6,621 bases of DNA, from assembly GCA_012727825.1 (NCBI GenBank), contig JAAYGH010000242.1:1-6621 (forward strand). Direction: 5' to 3'. Source of the DNA: Trueperella sp. (GTDB lineage Bacteria; Actinomycetota; Actinomycetes; Actinomycetales; Actinomycetaceae). This document shows positions 1 to 6,621 of this stretch, piece by piece. Under the pieces are notes generated by a model. It made no database searches and was not told where the DNA came from. It saw only the letters and a list, made by a program, of their open reading frames with translations. Positions within the stretch are counted from its first letter, which is position 1; each line of letters begins with the position of its first letter. The translations under genes and the position numbers were made by a program.

Positions 1-1
1 G

Positions 2-415
2 AGCGTGTACCGCGTTGATGACATCGAGGTCCAGGTATCCGCTCCTGTTAACGTCCCCGCGGTCGGGCGGATCGCGGCGGGTGGCCCGATCCTTGCCGAG
101 GAAGTTATTGACGATGTGTTCCCGCTCCCCCGTCAACTCACGGGCACGGGTGACCTCTTCATGCTGGAGGTATCCGGCGACTCGATGATCGACGCCGCAA
201 TTTGCGACGGCGATTGGGTGGTCGTACGCAGGCAGCCGGTTGCCGAGAACGGCGAAATTGTGGCTGCCATGATCGACGGCGAAGCGACGGTCAAGACCTT
301 CCAAAAGAAGGGCTCACATATTTGGCTCCTGCCGCGCAACACAAACTACACGCCAATCCCCGGTAATGAAGCCGAGATCCTCGGTAAGGTCGTCACCGTT
401 CTACGGGCGCTCTAG
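2..415 (+). CDS. lexA: LexA SOS repressor, C-terminal autoprotease domain (5' end outside window)
   Basis: LexA represses DNA-damage (SOS) genes; RecA filaments stimulate it to cut itself, which inactivates the repressor. This fragment is the C-terminal S24-type serine peptidase domain. Counting from the GTG at base 5, the self-cleavage site is Ala25-Gly26 in GRIAAGG, the nucleophile is Ser60 in SGDSM and the general base is Lys97 in EATVKTF. The spacings Ala-35-Ser-37-Lys equal those of E. coli LexA (84, 119, 156), so the protease should be active. The N-terminal winged-helix DNA-binding domain is missing only because the window starts here. The reading frame is still open upstream (Ser codon at 2-4), so the GTG at 5 is probably an internal Val rather than the start. 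The gene ends with TAG at 413-415 and converges on the helicase gene. Its promoter and any autoregulatory operator lie outside the window. Confidence 0.96.
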   Translation, partial: SVYRVDDIEVQVSAPVNVPAVGRIAAGGPILAEEVIDDVFPLPRQLTGTGDLFMLEVSGDSMIDAAICDGDWVVVRRQPVAENGEIVAAMIDGEATVKTFQKKGSHIWLLPRNTNYTPIPGNEAEILGKVVTVLRAL

Positions 416-459
416 ATCCTCTTCGATGCAAGGTATCACCGTCACATCGTTGTGCGGAG
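416..459. other. 44-base convergent intergenic gap (lexA / dinG)
   Basis: This gap lies between the lexA TAG and the dinG TAA (read on the - strand). The only structure I can find is an imperfect inverted repeat: CGATG at 424-428 against CATCG at 445-449, with a 3-bp GGT/ACC inner pairing at 432-440. There is no T-run on either strand, so it is not a classical intrinsic terminator. Transcription from both sides may read through into the opposite gene or end by a Rho-dependent route. Confidence 0.4.
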
Positions 460-2409
460 TTACCGAGCCTCGTCAGGTGCGAGTCGCGCGAGTGCGTCGA
501 TCACCACATCCCGATCTGTTGTCGGCCACATCTTCGGCAATGATGCCATTAAGAACCCGCCGTAACGTTTGGTTCGCAAGCGAGAATCCAGCACAGCCAC
601 CACTCCGCGATCGGTTGTCCGGCGAAGTAATCGCCCCGCACCCTGCGCCAGTAACAGGGCTGCCTGCGTGGCAGAGACCGACATGAATGGATTGCGCCCA
701 GCGCGTGTTGCGGCCTCATTTCGAGCTTGGATTAGGGGGTCATCCGGGCGCGGGAACGGGATCCGATCGATAATGACGAGCCGGCAGGTGTCACCCGGTA
801 CATCCACGCCCTGCCACAGCGAGATGGTTCCAAATAGCGACGCTGATGGGTCCTCCGCGAATTTTCCAAGCAAAGTGGGCAGCTGATCCTCACCCTGAAC
901 ATACACGGGCAGATCTAGCTGGTCACGGGTGTATTCGGCGGCACGCTCGGCACCAAGGCGCGATGTGAATAGGCAGAGGGCACCCCCTCCGCTCGCACGA
1001 ATGAGATCGACGATTTCGGCGAGGTGTTCCTCCCCGTACCCGTTACGTCCCGGCGGATTCAGATGCTGGGCAACATACAAGATGCCCTGCTTGGCAGGCT
1101 CGAAAGGAGAGCCCACGTCGAGGCCCGTCCACTGCCCCTGACTCGGATAGGTGAATCCGACGCGGGTGGCTACAGCATCGAAGCTGCCGCCCACCTGGAG
1201 CGTCGCAGACGTTAAGACAACTGGTGTGGCCTCAAAAAGGTTGTTCGCAATCGACGCCGATACATCGAGGGGCGCAAGATATAGCGTGTAATGATCATTG
1301 AACTCACTCGTCCATGCCACGCGAGAGCCCGTCTCCACGGCCTCGCCGAGAAGATCGATACACAGGTCAGCGAGCTCGACGAGTCGTGACCGCAGCACCT
1401 GCTTTGTCGCGTTTTGCTCCTCATTCCCGCCCGACAGGCCTGAGACTGACTCGCCCGCTGCCTGGATCTTGCCGAGAATTCGCGCGATGACGTCCCCTAG
1501 GTCGTCACTCAACTTTGTGATGCGCTGTTCGCCGGTTTTGGCCAACACATCGGAGAGATCATCTGAAAGATCGGGCAATCCCTCGTCGTCGAGGCCCGTC
1601 TGGCGAAGCATCCGCGCCACCGAGCGCAGGTCGTAGCCTGCCATCGACCTGGTGAGCTGATTCGTCACACGATCAACGAGATCGTGAGCCTCGTCCACGA
1701 TATAAGCGTGAGATTCTGGCAACACGGGTGTTCCCGAGGCTTGAATGCCAAGAAGAGCGTGGTTCGTGACCACGATATCGGCGTCGTCGGCCTCCACTCG
1801 CGCACGCAGCGGGAAGCACTCGTGGCGCAGCGGGCACGATTCTCCAATGCACTCGCGCTTCGGGATCGAAATCTGCTGCCATGCCCGATCGGAGACGCCG
1901 GGCACCAAGTCGTCGCGGTCGCCCGTATCCGACGTCAGAGCCCACTCGCGTGCTCGGACCACGTCCTCACCCGTGGCCGTTGCACCGACTTCGCCCTCTG
2001 CCCTCGAGAGGAGGGCATCATCTTCCGGGTAGCCGCCATCGACTTTTCGCAAGCACGCATAATTGTTCCAGCCCTTTAGCAGTGCGACGTCGACGTGCGT
2101 GCCATATATGTCATGAATCGCGTCGGCGACGGCGGGCGCATCCTGTTGAATTATTTGGCGCTGCAACGCCAACGTTGCGGTTGAGATGGTGACTCGCTGG
2201 TCGGACTGGGCGGACCACACCATCGCTGGAACAAGATAGCCAAAAGACTTTCCCGTGCCAGTGCCGGCCTCAACCATGAGATGGCCCTCGTTCGTGAGTG
2301 CCTCGTGCACGGCGTCGACCATGTGGTCTTGCCCCTCGCGCCGGCTACCTCCGATGGCATCGACAACATGGTTGAGGACCTCGCTCGGATCGAGTTCCTC
2401 ATCACTCAC
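460..2409 (-). CDS. dinG: DinG/XPD-type ATP-dependent DNA helicase with Fe-S cluster
   Basis: This is a superfamily 2 helicase of the DinG/YoaA/XPD group, 649 aa. Relatives unwind DNA 5'-3' and resolve forked, R-loop and D-loop structures. Counting from GTG at 2409: Q-like motif REGQDHM (24-30); Walker A GTGTGKS (49-55); four Cys for a 4Fe-4S cluster at 119, 187, 192 and 198; DEAH box at 239-242; a VVLTSATL motif in the second half; LWQGVD (531-536); and motif VI QGAGRLLRR (589-597). All key residues are present. There is no N-terminal exonuclease domain of the kind seen in Firmicutes DinG. The GTG start is preferred because GGAGGA stands 8 bases upstream; the reading frame also runs 15 codons further up, but that would reach further into hflX without a comparable site. 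The start overlaps the hflX stop by 8 bases, indicating a two-gene operon. E. coli dinG is LexA-controlled; here I see no LexA-like site upstream. The product could also be called YoaA-like. Confidence 0.93.
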   Translation of the reverse strand: MSDEELDPSEVLNHVVDAIGGSRREGQDHMVDAVHEALTNEGHLMVEAGTGTGKSFGYLVPAMVWSAQSDQRVTISTATLALQRQIIQQDAPAVADAIHDIYGTHVDVALLKGWNNYACLRKVDGGYPEDDALLSRAEGEVGATATGEDVVRAREWALTSDTGDRDDLVPGVSDRAWQQISIPKRECIGESCPLRHECFPLRARVEADDADIVVTNHALLGIQASGTPVLPESHAYIVDEAHDLVDRVTNQLTRSMAGYDLRSVARMLRQTGLDDEGLPDLSDDLSDVLAKTGEQRITKLSDDLGDVIARILGKIQAAGESVSGLSGGNEEQNATKQVLRSRLVELADLCIDLLGEAVETGSRVAWTSEFNDHYTLYLAPLDVSASIANNLFEATPVVLTSATLQVGGSFDAVATRVGFTYPSQGQWTGLDVGSPFEPAKQGILYVAQHLNPPGRNGYGEEHLAEIVDLIRASGGGALCLFTSRLGAERAAEYTRDQLDLPVYVQGEDQLPTLLGKFAEDPSASLFGTISLWQGVDVPGDTCRLVIIDRIPFPRPDDPLIQARNEAATRAGRNPFMSVSATQAALLLAQGAGRLLRRTTDRGVVAVLDSRLRTKRYGGFLMASLPKMWPTTDRDVVIDALARLAPDEAR

Positions 2410-3883
2410 CGCGAGTGTCCTCCATAATGCCAGCCTCCATGAGCATGCCTTCAATTTCAGGTGTCACACGGGCATGCACATGCGTGCCCGTAGCCTCATG
2501 GTCTTGCGAGAGAATTTCACCGTCATTATGAATGCGGTTGACGATATCGCCCCGCTCGTAGGGAATAACGAGATCAATTTCCACACTGGGACGCGGCAAC
2601 AGATCGTCGATTCGCTCGCGCAGCTCGTCAATCCCCTCGCCCGTCACGGCGCTGATGAGCACAGAGTTCGGGTACTGGCTGCGCAATGCGACGACTGCGA
2701 CAGGATCGGCAATATCGGCCTTCGATAACACGATGAGTTCGGGAACATCCTCTGTTCCCTCGACACCCGCGAGCACAGTATGAACGGCCTCAATTTGACC
2801 CACAGGATCATCATGAGCCGAATCAACGACGTGAAGCAACACATCGGCGTCGGCGGCTTCCTCAAGGGTAGACCGGAAAGCTTCGACGAGCTGGGTGGGC
2901 AAATTGCGCACAAATCCGACGGTGTCGGTCAGTGTATACTCGCGGCCCTCCGCCGTTTCGGCCCGGCGCACCGTAGGGTCGAGCGTTGCGAACAGTGCGT
3001 TTTCTACAAGCACACCCGCATCCGTCAACACGTTCATAAGCGAGGATTTTCCTGCGTTGGTATATCCGACGACGACGGCGCTCGGTACGTGGTGACGCTG
3101 ACGATTATGACGCCGTGTGTCGCGTGAGCTCTTCATATGTTTGATGTCGCGGCGCAATCTTGCCATCCGCTGGCGAATACGGCGGCGGTCGAGTTCAATC
3201 TTCGTCTCACCTGGACCACGCGAACCGATACCTTCACCGCCGGCGACCCGGCCTCCGGCTTGGCGTGACATCGAGTCACCCCAGCCACGCAGTCGCGGAA
3301 GGAGATACTCGAGTTGCGCGAGCTCGACTTGGGCCTTGCCCTCTTTAGACTTTGCATGCTGAGCAAAAATGTCCAAAATGAGCGCAGTGCGGTCGATGAC
3401 CTTTGCATCCACGATGTCTTCCAGTTCACGGCGCTGTGAGGGCGCGAGTTCTGAATCGACAATCACGGTATCCGCGCCGTGAGAGGCGACGAGGCCAGCA
3501 AGCTCCTTTGTCTTACCGGAGCCCAGATACGTAGAGGAATCTGGGACCTGCCTGCTTTGCAGCAAACCATCGAGAACCTCCGAGCCGGCCGTCTCAGCTA
3601 GGGCCGCAAGCTCGCGCAATGATTCTTCTCCAGCGCGCATGTCACCGTCAGTGACCAGCCCAACAAGAATGACCCGTTCAAGTCGTAGTCGTCGGTACTC
3701 AACTTCACTGACGTCGGCTTGTTCGGTGGATAGCCCAGCAACTCGCCGCAATGACGATCGTTCTTCACGCTCGAGCGAATCGCCCGCCCATTGGCCGTCA
3801 TAGGCCGGATCTGCCTGAAGTGCCGATCCCTTGCGGGAGTGGAGTTCGAATTCTTCTGGTTCGTTAATAGGTCGTCTCCTCAT
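2402..3883 (-). CDS. hflX: HflX, ribosome-associated GTPase
   Basis: HflX binds the 50S subunit; in characterised bacteria it splits or rescues stalled ribosomes under stress and, in mycobacteria, affects hypoxia and antibiotic responses. The product is 493 aa from the ATG at 3883-3881. Residues 1-60 form a charged, poorly conserved extension common in actinobacteria. The HflX N-domain follows (about 65-260), with YLGSGKTKEL (119-128), the GRVAGGEGIGSRGPGETKIE glycine-rich loop (211-230) and a basic helical linker. The G domain has G1 GYTNAGKS (273-280), G2 Thr in FATLDPT (298-304), G3 DTVGF (320-324), G4 SKAD (387-390) and G5 SAVTGEG (411-417). G4 has Ser where NKxD is usual. The frame extends 16 codons further up to a GTG at 3931, but those residues are not HflX-like. 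Ahead of the ATG there is only a weak purine-rich tract, AGAAGAAA. The gene is probably the first of an hflX-dinG unit. Confidence 0.95.
   Translation of the reverse strand: MRRRPINEPEEFELHSRKGSALQADPAYDGQWAGDSLEREERSSLRRVAGLSTEQADVSEVEYRRLRLERVILVGLVTDGDMRAGEESLRELAALAETAGSEVLDGLLQSRQVPDSSTYLGSGKTKELAGLVASHGADTVIVDSELAPSQRRELEDIVDAKVIDRTALILDIFAQHAKSKEGKAQVELAQLEYLLPRLRGWGDSMSRQAGGRVAGGEGIGSRGPGETKIELDRRRIRQRMARLRRDIKHMKSSRDTRRHNRQRHHVPSAVVVGYTNAGKSSLMNVLTDAGVLVENALFATLDPTVRRAETAEGREYTLTDTVGFVRNLPTQLVEAFRSTLEEAADADVLLHVVDSAHDDPVGQIEAVHTVLAGVEGTEDVPELIVLSKADIADPVAVVALRSQYPNSVLISAVTGEGIDELRERIDDLLPRPSVEIDLVIPYERGDIVNRIHNDGEILSQDHEATGTHVHARVTPEIEGMLMEAGIMEDTRGE
2418..2423 (-). promoter_or_regulatory. 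Shine-Dalgarno of dinG, inside the end of hflX
   Basis: On the - strand the hexamer GGAGGA (tcctcc on +) sits 8 bases before the GTG at 2409-2407. It lies within the last codons of hflX (in the ...MEDTRGE tail). It decides the start of dinG, and with the GTGAGTGA overlap it suggests that ribosomes finishing hflX can re-initiate on dinG. Confidence 0.8.
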
Positions 3884-3951
3884 GTTTCTTCTATTGTCTC
3901 TCAGTACCCACAAAAGGGGTAACGCGATCACCGGCTCGGTACACTGTTAGC
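3884..3951. promoter_or_regulatory. Divergent promoter region between hflX and the methyltransferase gene
   Basis: These 68 bases are the only noncoding stretch that separates divergent genes, so both promoters should lie in or near it. On the + strand I can propose a -10 box (annotated separately). On the - strand GACAAT (3898-3893) lies too close to the hflX ATG for an ordinary leader, and no good -35/-10 pair stands out. No convincing operator palindrome is visible. Confidence 0.55.
3940..3945 (+). promoter_or_regulatory. Putative -10 box TACACT for a leaderless methyltransferase mRNA
   Basis: TACACT matches the actinobacterial TANNNT -10 pattern. Exactly 6 bases (GTTAGC) separate it from the GTG at 3952, which puts the expected transcription start on or beside the first base of the start codon. 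No Shine-Dalgarno sequence precedes that GTG, which fits a leaderless transcript. The region 17-18 bases upstream (around 3916-3922, GGGGTAA) does not resemble a TTGACA -35 box. Confidence 0.5.
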
Positions 3952-4557
3952 GTGAGCGACCACTACTTTTCTAGCCACCCCAGTTCAGCGGAATCTCCTC
4001 GCGAGATCCATGTCCGTCTCCTTGACCAAGAGTATCGCGTGAAGACCACCTCAGGGATTTTTTCTCCCCACGGCGTCGACAAGGGCACCGCGGTTCTCCT
4101 TCACAAAGCTCCATTTCCCGACCTTGACTCGGGCTCAACAATCGTGGATCTGGGCTGCGGGTGGGGGCCACTCACACTCGCTCTTGCCACCGAGTATCCG
4201 GACTCGCAGGTGACGGGTGTGGACGTCAACGAACGCGCGCTAACCCTAACGGTCGAGAACGCTCAAGCCGCGGGGCTGGACAACGTGTCCGTCGTTGAAG
4301 AATCGGCGGCCACCATCACCGACATCGATTTGCTCTGGTCTAATCCCCCGATACGCATCGGAAAGCAAGCACTTCATCGCCTACTGATTACCTGGCTAGG
4401 GCGTCTTGCACCGACCGGCGTGGCCTATCTCGTGGTTCAACGCAACCTTGGTTCAGATTCGTTAGCCTCGTGGCTCAATGAGCAAGGGTTCCCGACAGCA
4501 AAACTCGGCTCACAAAAAGGTTACCGGGTACTTGAGGTCAGGCGTGAAGTTCCCTGA
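3952..4557 (+). CDS. RsmC/MTS-family class I SAM-dependent methyltransferase (probable rRNA guanine-N2)
   Basis: This 201-aa single-domain methyltransferase resembles the catalytic half of RsmC, which methylates G1207 of 16S rRNA at N2, and the Bacillus YbxB type. Visible features are the N-terminal HYFS signature (4-7); GIFSPHGVDKGT (35-46), typical of this family; SAM motif I VDLGCGWG (65-72); the acidic loop DVN (91-93); the catalytic NPPIRIGK (131-138), where NPP[FIY] marks amino-group methylation of bases; and KGYRVLEV (189-196) near the end. E. coli RsmC is about 343 aa because of a duplicated non-catalytic N-domain that is absent here. The start is GTG at 3952 with no Shine-Dalgarno sequence. 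The gene is oriented opposite to its neighbours: divergent from hflX and overlapping the 3' end of miaA by 20 bases. The exact target nucleotide cannot be read from sequence; the family call is firm, the substrate is inferred. Confidence 0.88.
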   Translation: MSDHYFSSHPSSAESPREIHVRLLDQEYRVKTTSGIFSPHGVDKGTAVLLHKAPFPDLDSGSTIVDLGCGWGPLTLALATEYPDSQVTGVDVNERALTLTVENAQAAGLDNVSVVEESAATITDIDLLWSNPPIRIGKQALHRLLITWLGRLAPTGVAYLVVQRNLGSDSLASWLNEQGFPTAKLGSQKGYRVLEVRREVP

Positions 4558-4559
4558 CC
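4536..4559. terminator. Perfect 7-bp inverted repeat spanning both convergent stop codons (possible bidirectional terminator)
   Basis: GGTCAGG at 4536-4542 and CCTGACC at 4553-4559 are exact reverse complements around a 10-base loop (4543-4552). The methyltransferase TGA (4555-4557) lies in the right arm and the miaA TGA (TCA at 4538-4540 on +) lies in the left arm, at mirror positions. Five of the seven pairs are G-C. Neither strand has a T-run after the stem, so this would be a U-less terminator or an RNA 3'-end stabiliser. The structure is seen directly; a terminator role is inferred. Confidence 0.45.
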
Positions 4560-5464
4560 ACGCCTTCTGCCAGCAGTCCAATCTCATTCCCGTCGGTAAT
4601 ATCCAGCCATTGAATCCGTGGATCACGGCGGAACCACGTGCCCTGTTTCTTTGCGAGGCGCCGCGTAGCGCGGGTCACCGAATCAATTGCACTCTCCGGA
4701 TCCATCTCCCCGTTAATCACCGCAATTGCTTCGGCATAGCCGGTGGCCTTGCGGGCGGTCTCTCCTTCGAGTAGCCCGTCTTCGATGAGAGAGCGCGTCT
4801 CTTCCACGAGGCCGTGATCGAACATTGCGCGAGCACGATCAGCGATGGCCTGATCCAGCAGTTTCGGATCTCGCCGCAACCCAAACATTCGAACGTCCTC
4901 GTAGTGGCTGGTATGCCGAGGAAAAACCGGCGTGTACGATTCGCCGGTCAAGCGAACGACCTCGAGTGCACGAATGACTCGGCGGGGGTTTGCTAGATCG
5001 ATAGTCATCGCAGAGACGGGATCTTTCTCTTTGAGCTCGGTGATGAGCGGACCTAGTCCCTGTACACGATGAACCAATTCCAGATCAGCTCGGATGGCGG
5101 GATCAGTTCCCGGAAAATCGAGTGCGTCGAGCAAACCAGACACGTAGAGCCCCGATCCACCCACAATGATCGGAATTTTCCCTCGCCTGCGGATGTCCTC
5201 AAGGTTGGCACGCGCTGCGCGCTGGTATGCGGCCACTGAGGCATGCGCAGTCACGTCGAGGACGTCAAGTTGGTGATGGTCGATCCCACGGCGTTCGCTC
5301 AGTGGCGCCTTTGCAGTGCCGATATCCATGCCCCGGTAAAGCTGCATTGCGTCGGCGGAAATGATTTCAACGCGCTCAGCTCCGCCTAACCGTTCGGCAA
5401 CGGCCAAAGACAGTGCGGTTTTGCCCGACGCCGTGGGACCAACTATCGCAACGATCGGGATCAC
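4538..5464 (-). CDS. miaA: tRNA dimethylallyltransferase (tRNA isopentenyl A37)
   Basis: MiaA transfers the dimethylallyl group of DMAPP to N6 of A37 in tRNAs reading UNN codons, giving i6A, the substrate for MiaB. The product is 308 aa, the normal length. Motifs: P-loop GPTASGKT (9-16); [16 protein letters not shown] (38-53), with Asp38 aligning to the catalytic Asp42 of E. coli; VGGSGLY (101-107); [11 protein letters not shown] (159-169); TGYAEAI (241-247), where many homologues have GY[RK]Q; and [14 protein letters not shown] (268-281), which contacts tRNA. The start is GTG at 5464-5462, only eight codons before the P-loop, so no later start is possible. It shares the bases GTGA with the miaB stop, and no Shine-Dalgarno sequence is visible, so translation is probably coupled to miaB. 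The 3' end overlaps the opposing methyltransferase gene. Confidence 0.96.
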   Translation of the reverse strand: MIPIVAIVGPTASGKTALSLAVAERLGGAERVEIISADAMQLYRGMDIGTAKAPLSERRGIDHHQLDVLDVTAHASVAAYQRAARANLEDIRRRGKIPIIVGGSGLYVSGLLDALDFPGTDPAIRADLELVHRVQGLGPLITELKEKDPVSAMTIDLANPRRVIRALEVVRLTGESYTPVFPRHTSHYEDVRMFGLRRDPKLLDQAIADRARAMFDHGLVEETRSLIEDGLLEGETARKATGYAEAIAVINGEMDPESAIDSVTRATRRLAKKQGTWFRRDPRIQWLDITDGNEIGLLAEGVVRELHA

Positions 5465-6621
5465 TGCGGGCGGCCGACCCGAATCGTCGGCACCCCAAGC
5501 GAGACGGGAGCTGTACCGTTCGCTTCGTCGATGAGTTCATCCTTGCGGCGCTCACCGCGTTCCCAGGCGTCTCCAGCGCGCGTTCGACGCACCGAAAACT
5601 CTCCACCGGCCAGTGCCGAATCGGCAAGTAGGTGGAACGGGGCGACATGGGTGACGCGGGCGCTCACGCAGTCACCCGGACGCGGGCGCGCGGCTTCCGG
5701 CAGATTCTCGGGAAGTGCAACGTGAACGAGGCGGTTGTCTTCGGCGCGCCCCGTGATGCGTTCCGTCGCCTCGTCCTTCCGACCCCCGCCCTCGGAGACC
5801 AGAATCTCAACGAGTTCACCCTTGAGTTTTAACGACTCTTCCAGACCAATTCGATTTTGAAGCGCGGTGAGCCGGTTGAGTCGATCCTTTGCGACGTCGG
5901 CGGGGACTTGGTCCCCCATATCCGCAGCAGGAGTTCCGGGGCGTGGCGAGTAGATAAATGTGAATGCGGACGTGAAGCGTGACTTTTCGACAACATCGAG
6001 AGTCTGCTGGAAGTCCTCCTCTGTCTCACCTGGAAAGCCCACGATGATATCCGTGGTGATAGCCGCATGTGGAATGCGCTCGCGGACGCGATCGAGGATG
6101 CCGAGAAACTTATCGGAGCGGTACGAGCGGCGCATGGCGCGCAGGATACGGTCCGAGCCTGATTGGAGTGGCATGTGCAGGGATGGCATGACGTTGGGCG
6201 TCTCGGCCATGGCATCAATGACGTCGTCGGTAAATGCGGCCGGGTGCGGAGAGGTGAATCTAATGCGTTCTAAGCCCTCGATATTGCCTGCGGCCCGAAG
6301 TAGTTTGGCAAATGCCCCGCGATCCCCAAAGCTCACGCCGTAGGAGTTGACGTTTTGCCCAAGTAACGTCACCTCGATGGCACCTTCGCTAACAACAGCC
6401 TCGATCTCCGCGAGAATGTCGCCGGGGCGTCGATCGCGTTCTTTACCCCGCAAGTGAGGAACGATGCAGAACGTACACGTATTGTTGCACCCAACCGAGA
6501 TTGACACCCAGGCTGCAAACGCCGAATCGCGGCGCGTCGGAAGCGTGGATGGGAATACCTTGAGCGATTCCTCGATTTCGACGGCGGCTTCGTTGTTGTG
6601 TCGAGCACGCTCCAGAAGCAC
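5461..6621 (-). CDS. miaB: tRNA-2-methylthio-N6-dimethylallyladenosine synthase (5' end outside window)
   Basis: MiaB is a radical-SAM methylthiotransferase that converts i6A37 to ms2i6A37 using two 4Fe-4S clusters. The 386 residues visible begin inside the protein: by comparison with E. coli MiaB (radical-SAM Cys157/161/164) about 110 N-terminal residues, carrying most of the UPF0004 domain and its three cluster cysteines, lie beyond the right edge. In the fragment, the radical-SAM motif is CNNTCTFC with Cys45, 49 and 52; then [11 protein letters not shown] (85-95), the [12 protein letters not shown] segment (149-160), [14 protein letters not shown] (191-204) and [11 protein letters not shown] (222-232). 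A C-terminal TRAM RNA-binding domain spans about 265-334. A further tail of about 50 residues with RRTRAGDAW (345-353) follows, as in other actinobacterial MiaB. The stop TGA at 5463-5461 overlaps the miaA start (GTGA), giving a miaB-miaA operon in pathway-reversed order. Confidence 0.96.
   Translation of the reverse strand: MLLERARHNNEAAVEIEESLKVFPSTLPTRRDSAFAAWVSISVGCNNTCTFCIVPHLRGKERDRRPGDILAEIEAVVSEGAIEVTLLGQNVNSYGVSFGDRGAFAKLLRAAGNIEGLERIRFTSPHPAAFTDDVIDAMAETPNVMPSLHMPLQSGSDRILRAMRRSYRSDKFLGILDRVRERIPHAAITTDIIVGFPGETEEDFQQTLDVVEKSRFTSAFTFIYSPRPGTPAADMGDQVPADVAKDRLNRLTALQNRIGLEESLKLKGELVEILVSEGGGRKDEATERITGRAEDNRLVHVALPENLPEAARPRPGDCVSARVTHVAPFHLLADSALAGGEFSVRRTRAGDAWERGERRKDELIDEANGTAPVSLGVPTIRVGRPQ

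Noticed and set aside
1684..2079. 131-codon open frame on the + strand
   Set aside because: Antisense shadow of dinG. The translation has no recognisable domain and is rich in Arg, Ser and His, as expected from the complement of GC-rich coding DNA.
2410..2454. 15-codon upstream extension of dinG
   Set aside because: It would overlap hflX further, its residues do not look like a DinG N-terminus, and the GTG at 2409 has a strong GGAGGA site at ideal spacing.
2255..2728. 157-codon open frame on the + strand spanning the dinG/hflX junction
   Set aside because: It runs antisense to two well-supported genes, has no ribosome site that I can see, and its composition is that of a shadow frame.
2741..2759. 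Inverted repeat GGGAAC-N7-GTTCCC, resembling a LexA operator
   Set aside because: Actinobacterial LexA boxes have GAAC and GTTC separated by 4 bases; here the spacer is 7. It lies deep in hflX coding sequence with ordinary codons, so it is best read as chance.
3847..3863. CGAA...TTCG symmetry near the 5' end of hflX, examined as a possible SOS box
   Set aside because: The half-sites are 9 bases apart instead of 6 and the inner bases do not match. It is inside the hflX coding sequence.
3884..3931. 16-codon upstream extension of hflX starting at a GTG
   Set aside because: The extra residues are hydrophobic and unlike HflX, there is no ribosome site, and this GTG lies only about 20 bases from the divergent gene's start.
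4478..4774. 98-codon + strand frame across the methyltransferase/miaA junction
   Set aside because: It overlaps two confident genes, and its apparent Met start is an internal out-of-frame ATG of the methyltransferase. No motif is present.
5829..6343. Open frames of about 127-129 codons on both strands inside miaB
   Set aside because: They overlap the radical-SAM domain of miaB in other frames and show no family motifs.

Overview
This window looks like a piece of actinobacterial chromosome from a member of moderate-to-high GC content. By eye the GC is about 55-60%, lower than in Streptomyces. GTG starts are common (three of the four visible starts), genes overlap by a few bases, and the order miaB-miaA-[methyltransferase]-hflX-dinG-lexA resembles the housekeeping cluster found in many actinomycetes. 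An Actinomycetaceae-type organism is plausible, but the genus cannot be fixed by reading alone. There is no sign of mobile DNA, phage, CRISPR, rRNA or tRNA genes, and coding density is close to 100%. The longest gap is 68 bases.

Layout from left to right: (1) the C-terminal protease part of lexA on the + strand, entering from the left edge; (2) a 44-base gap between converging genes; (3) a dinG-type iron-sulfur helicase on the - strand; (4) hflX on the - strand, upstream of dinG and overlapping it by 8 bases; (5) a 68-base divergent promoter region; (6) a small RsmC/MTS-family methyltransferase on the + strand; (7) miaA on the - strand, whose 3' end overlaps that of the methyltransferase by 20 bases; (8) miaB on the - strand, overlapping miaA by 4 bases and running off the right edge.

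Functionally there are two themes. One is translation quality: MiaA and MiaB act in sequence on A37 of tRNAs (isopentenylation, then methylthiolation), HflX is a ribosome-binding GTPase, and the small methyltransferase is probably an rRNA (guanine-N2) methyltransferase. The other is DNA damage: LexA is the SOS repressor and DinG is a structure-resolving helicase. The transcription units inferred from overlaps are miaB-miaA, hflX-dinG, the methyltransferase alone, and lexA.

I do not see a new biological system here. The points most worth a second look are local: a perfect 7-bp inverted repeat holding the stop codons of two convergent genes in its two arms; a probably leaderless GTG-start methyltransferase gene; an Asn-to-Ser change in the HflX G4 motif; and the absence of dapF from its usual place between miaA and hflX.
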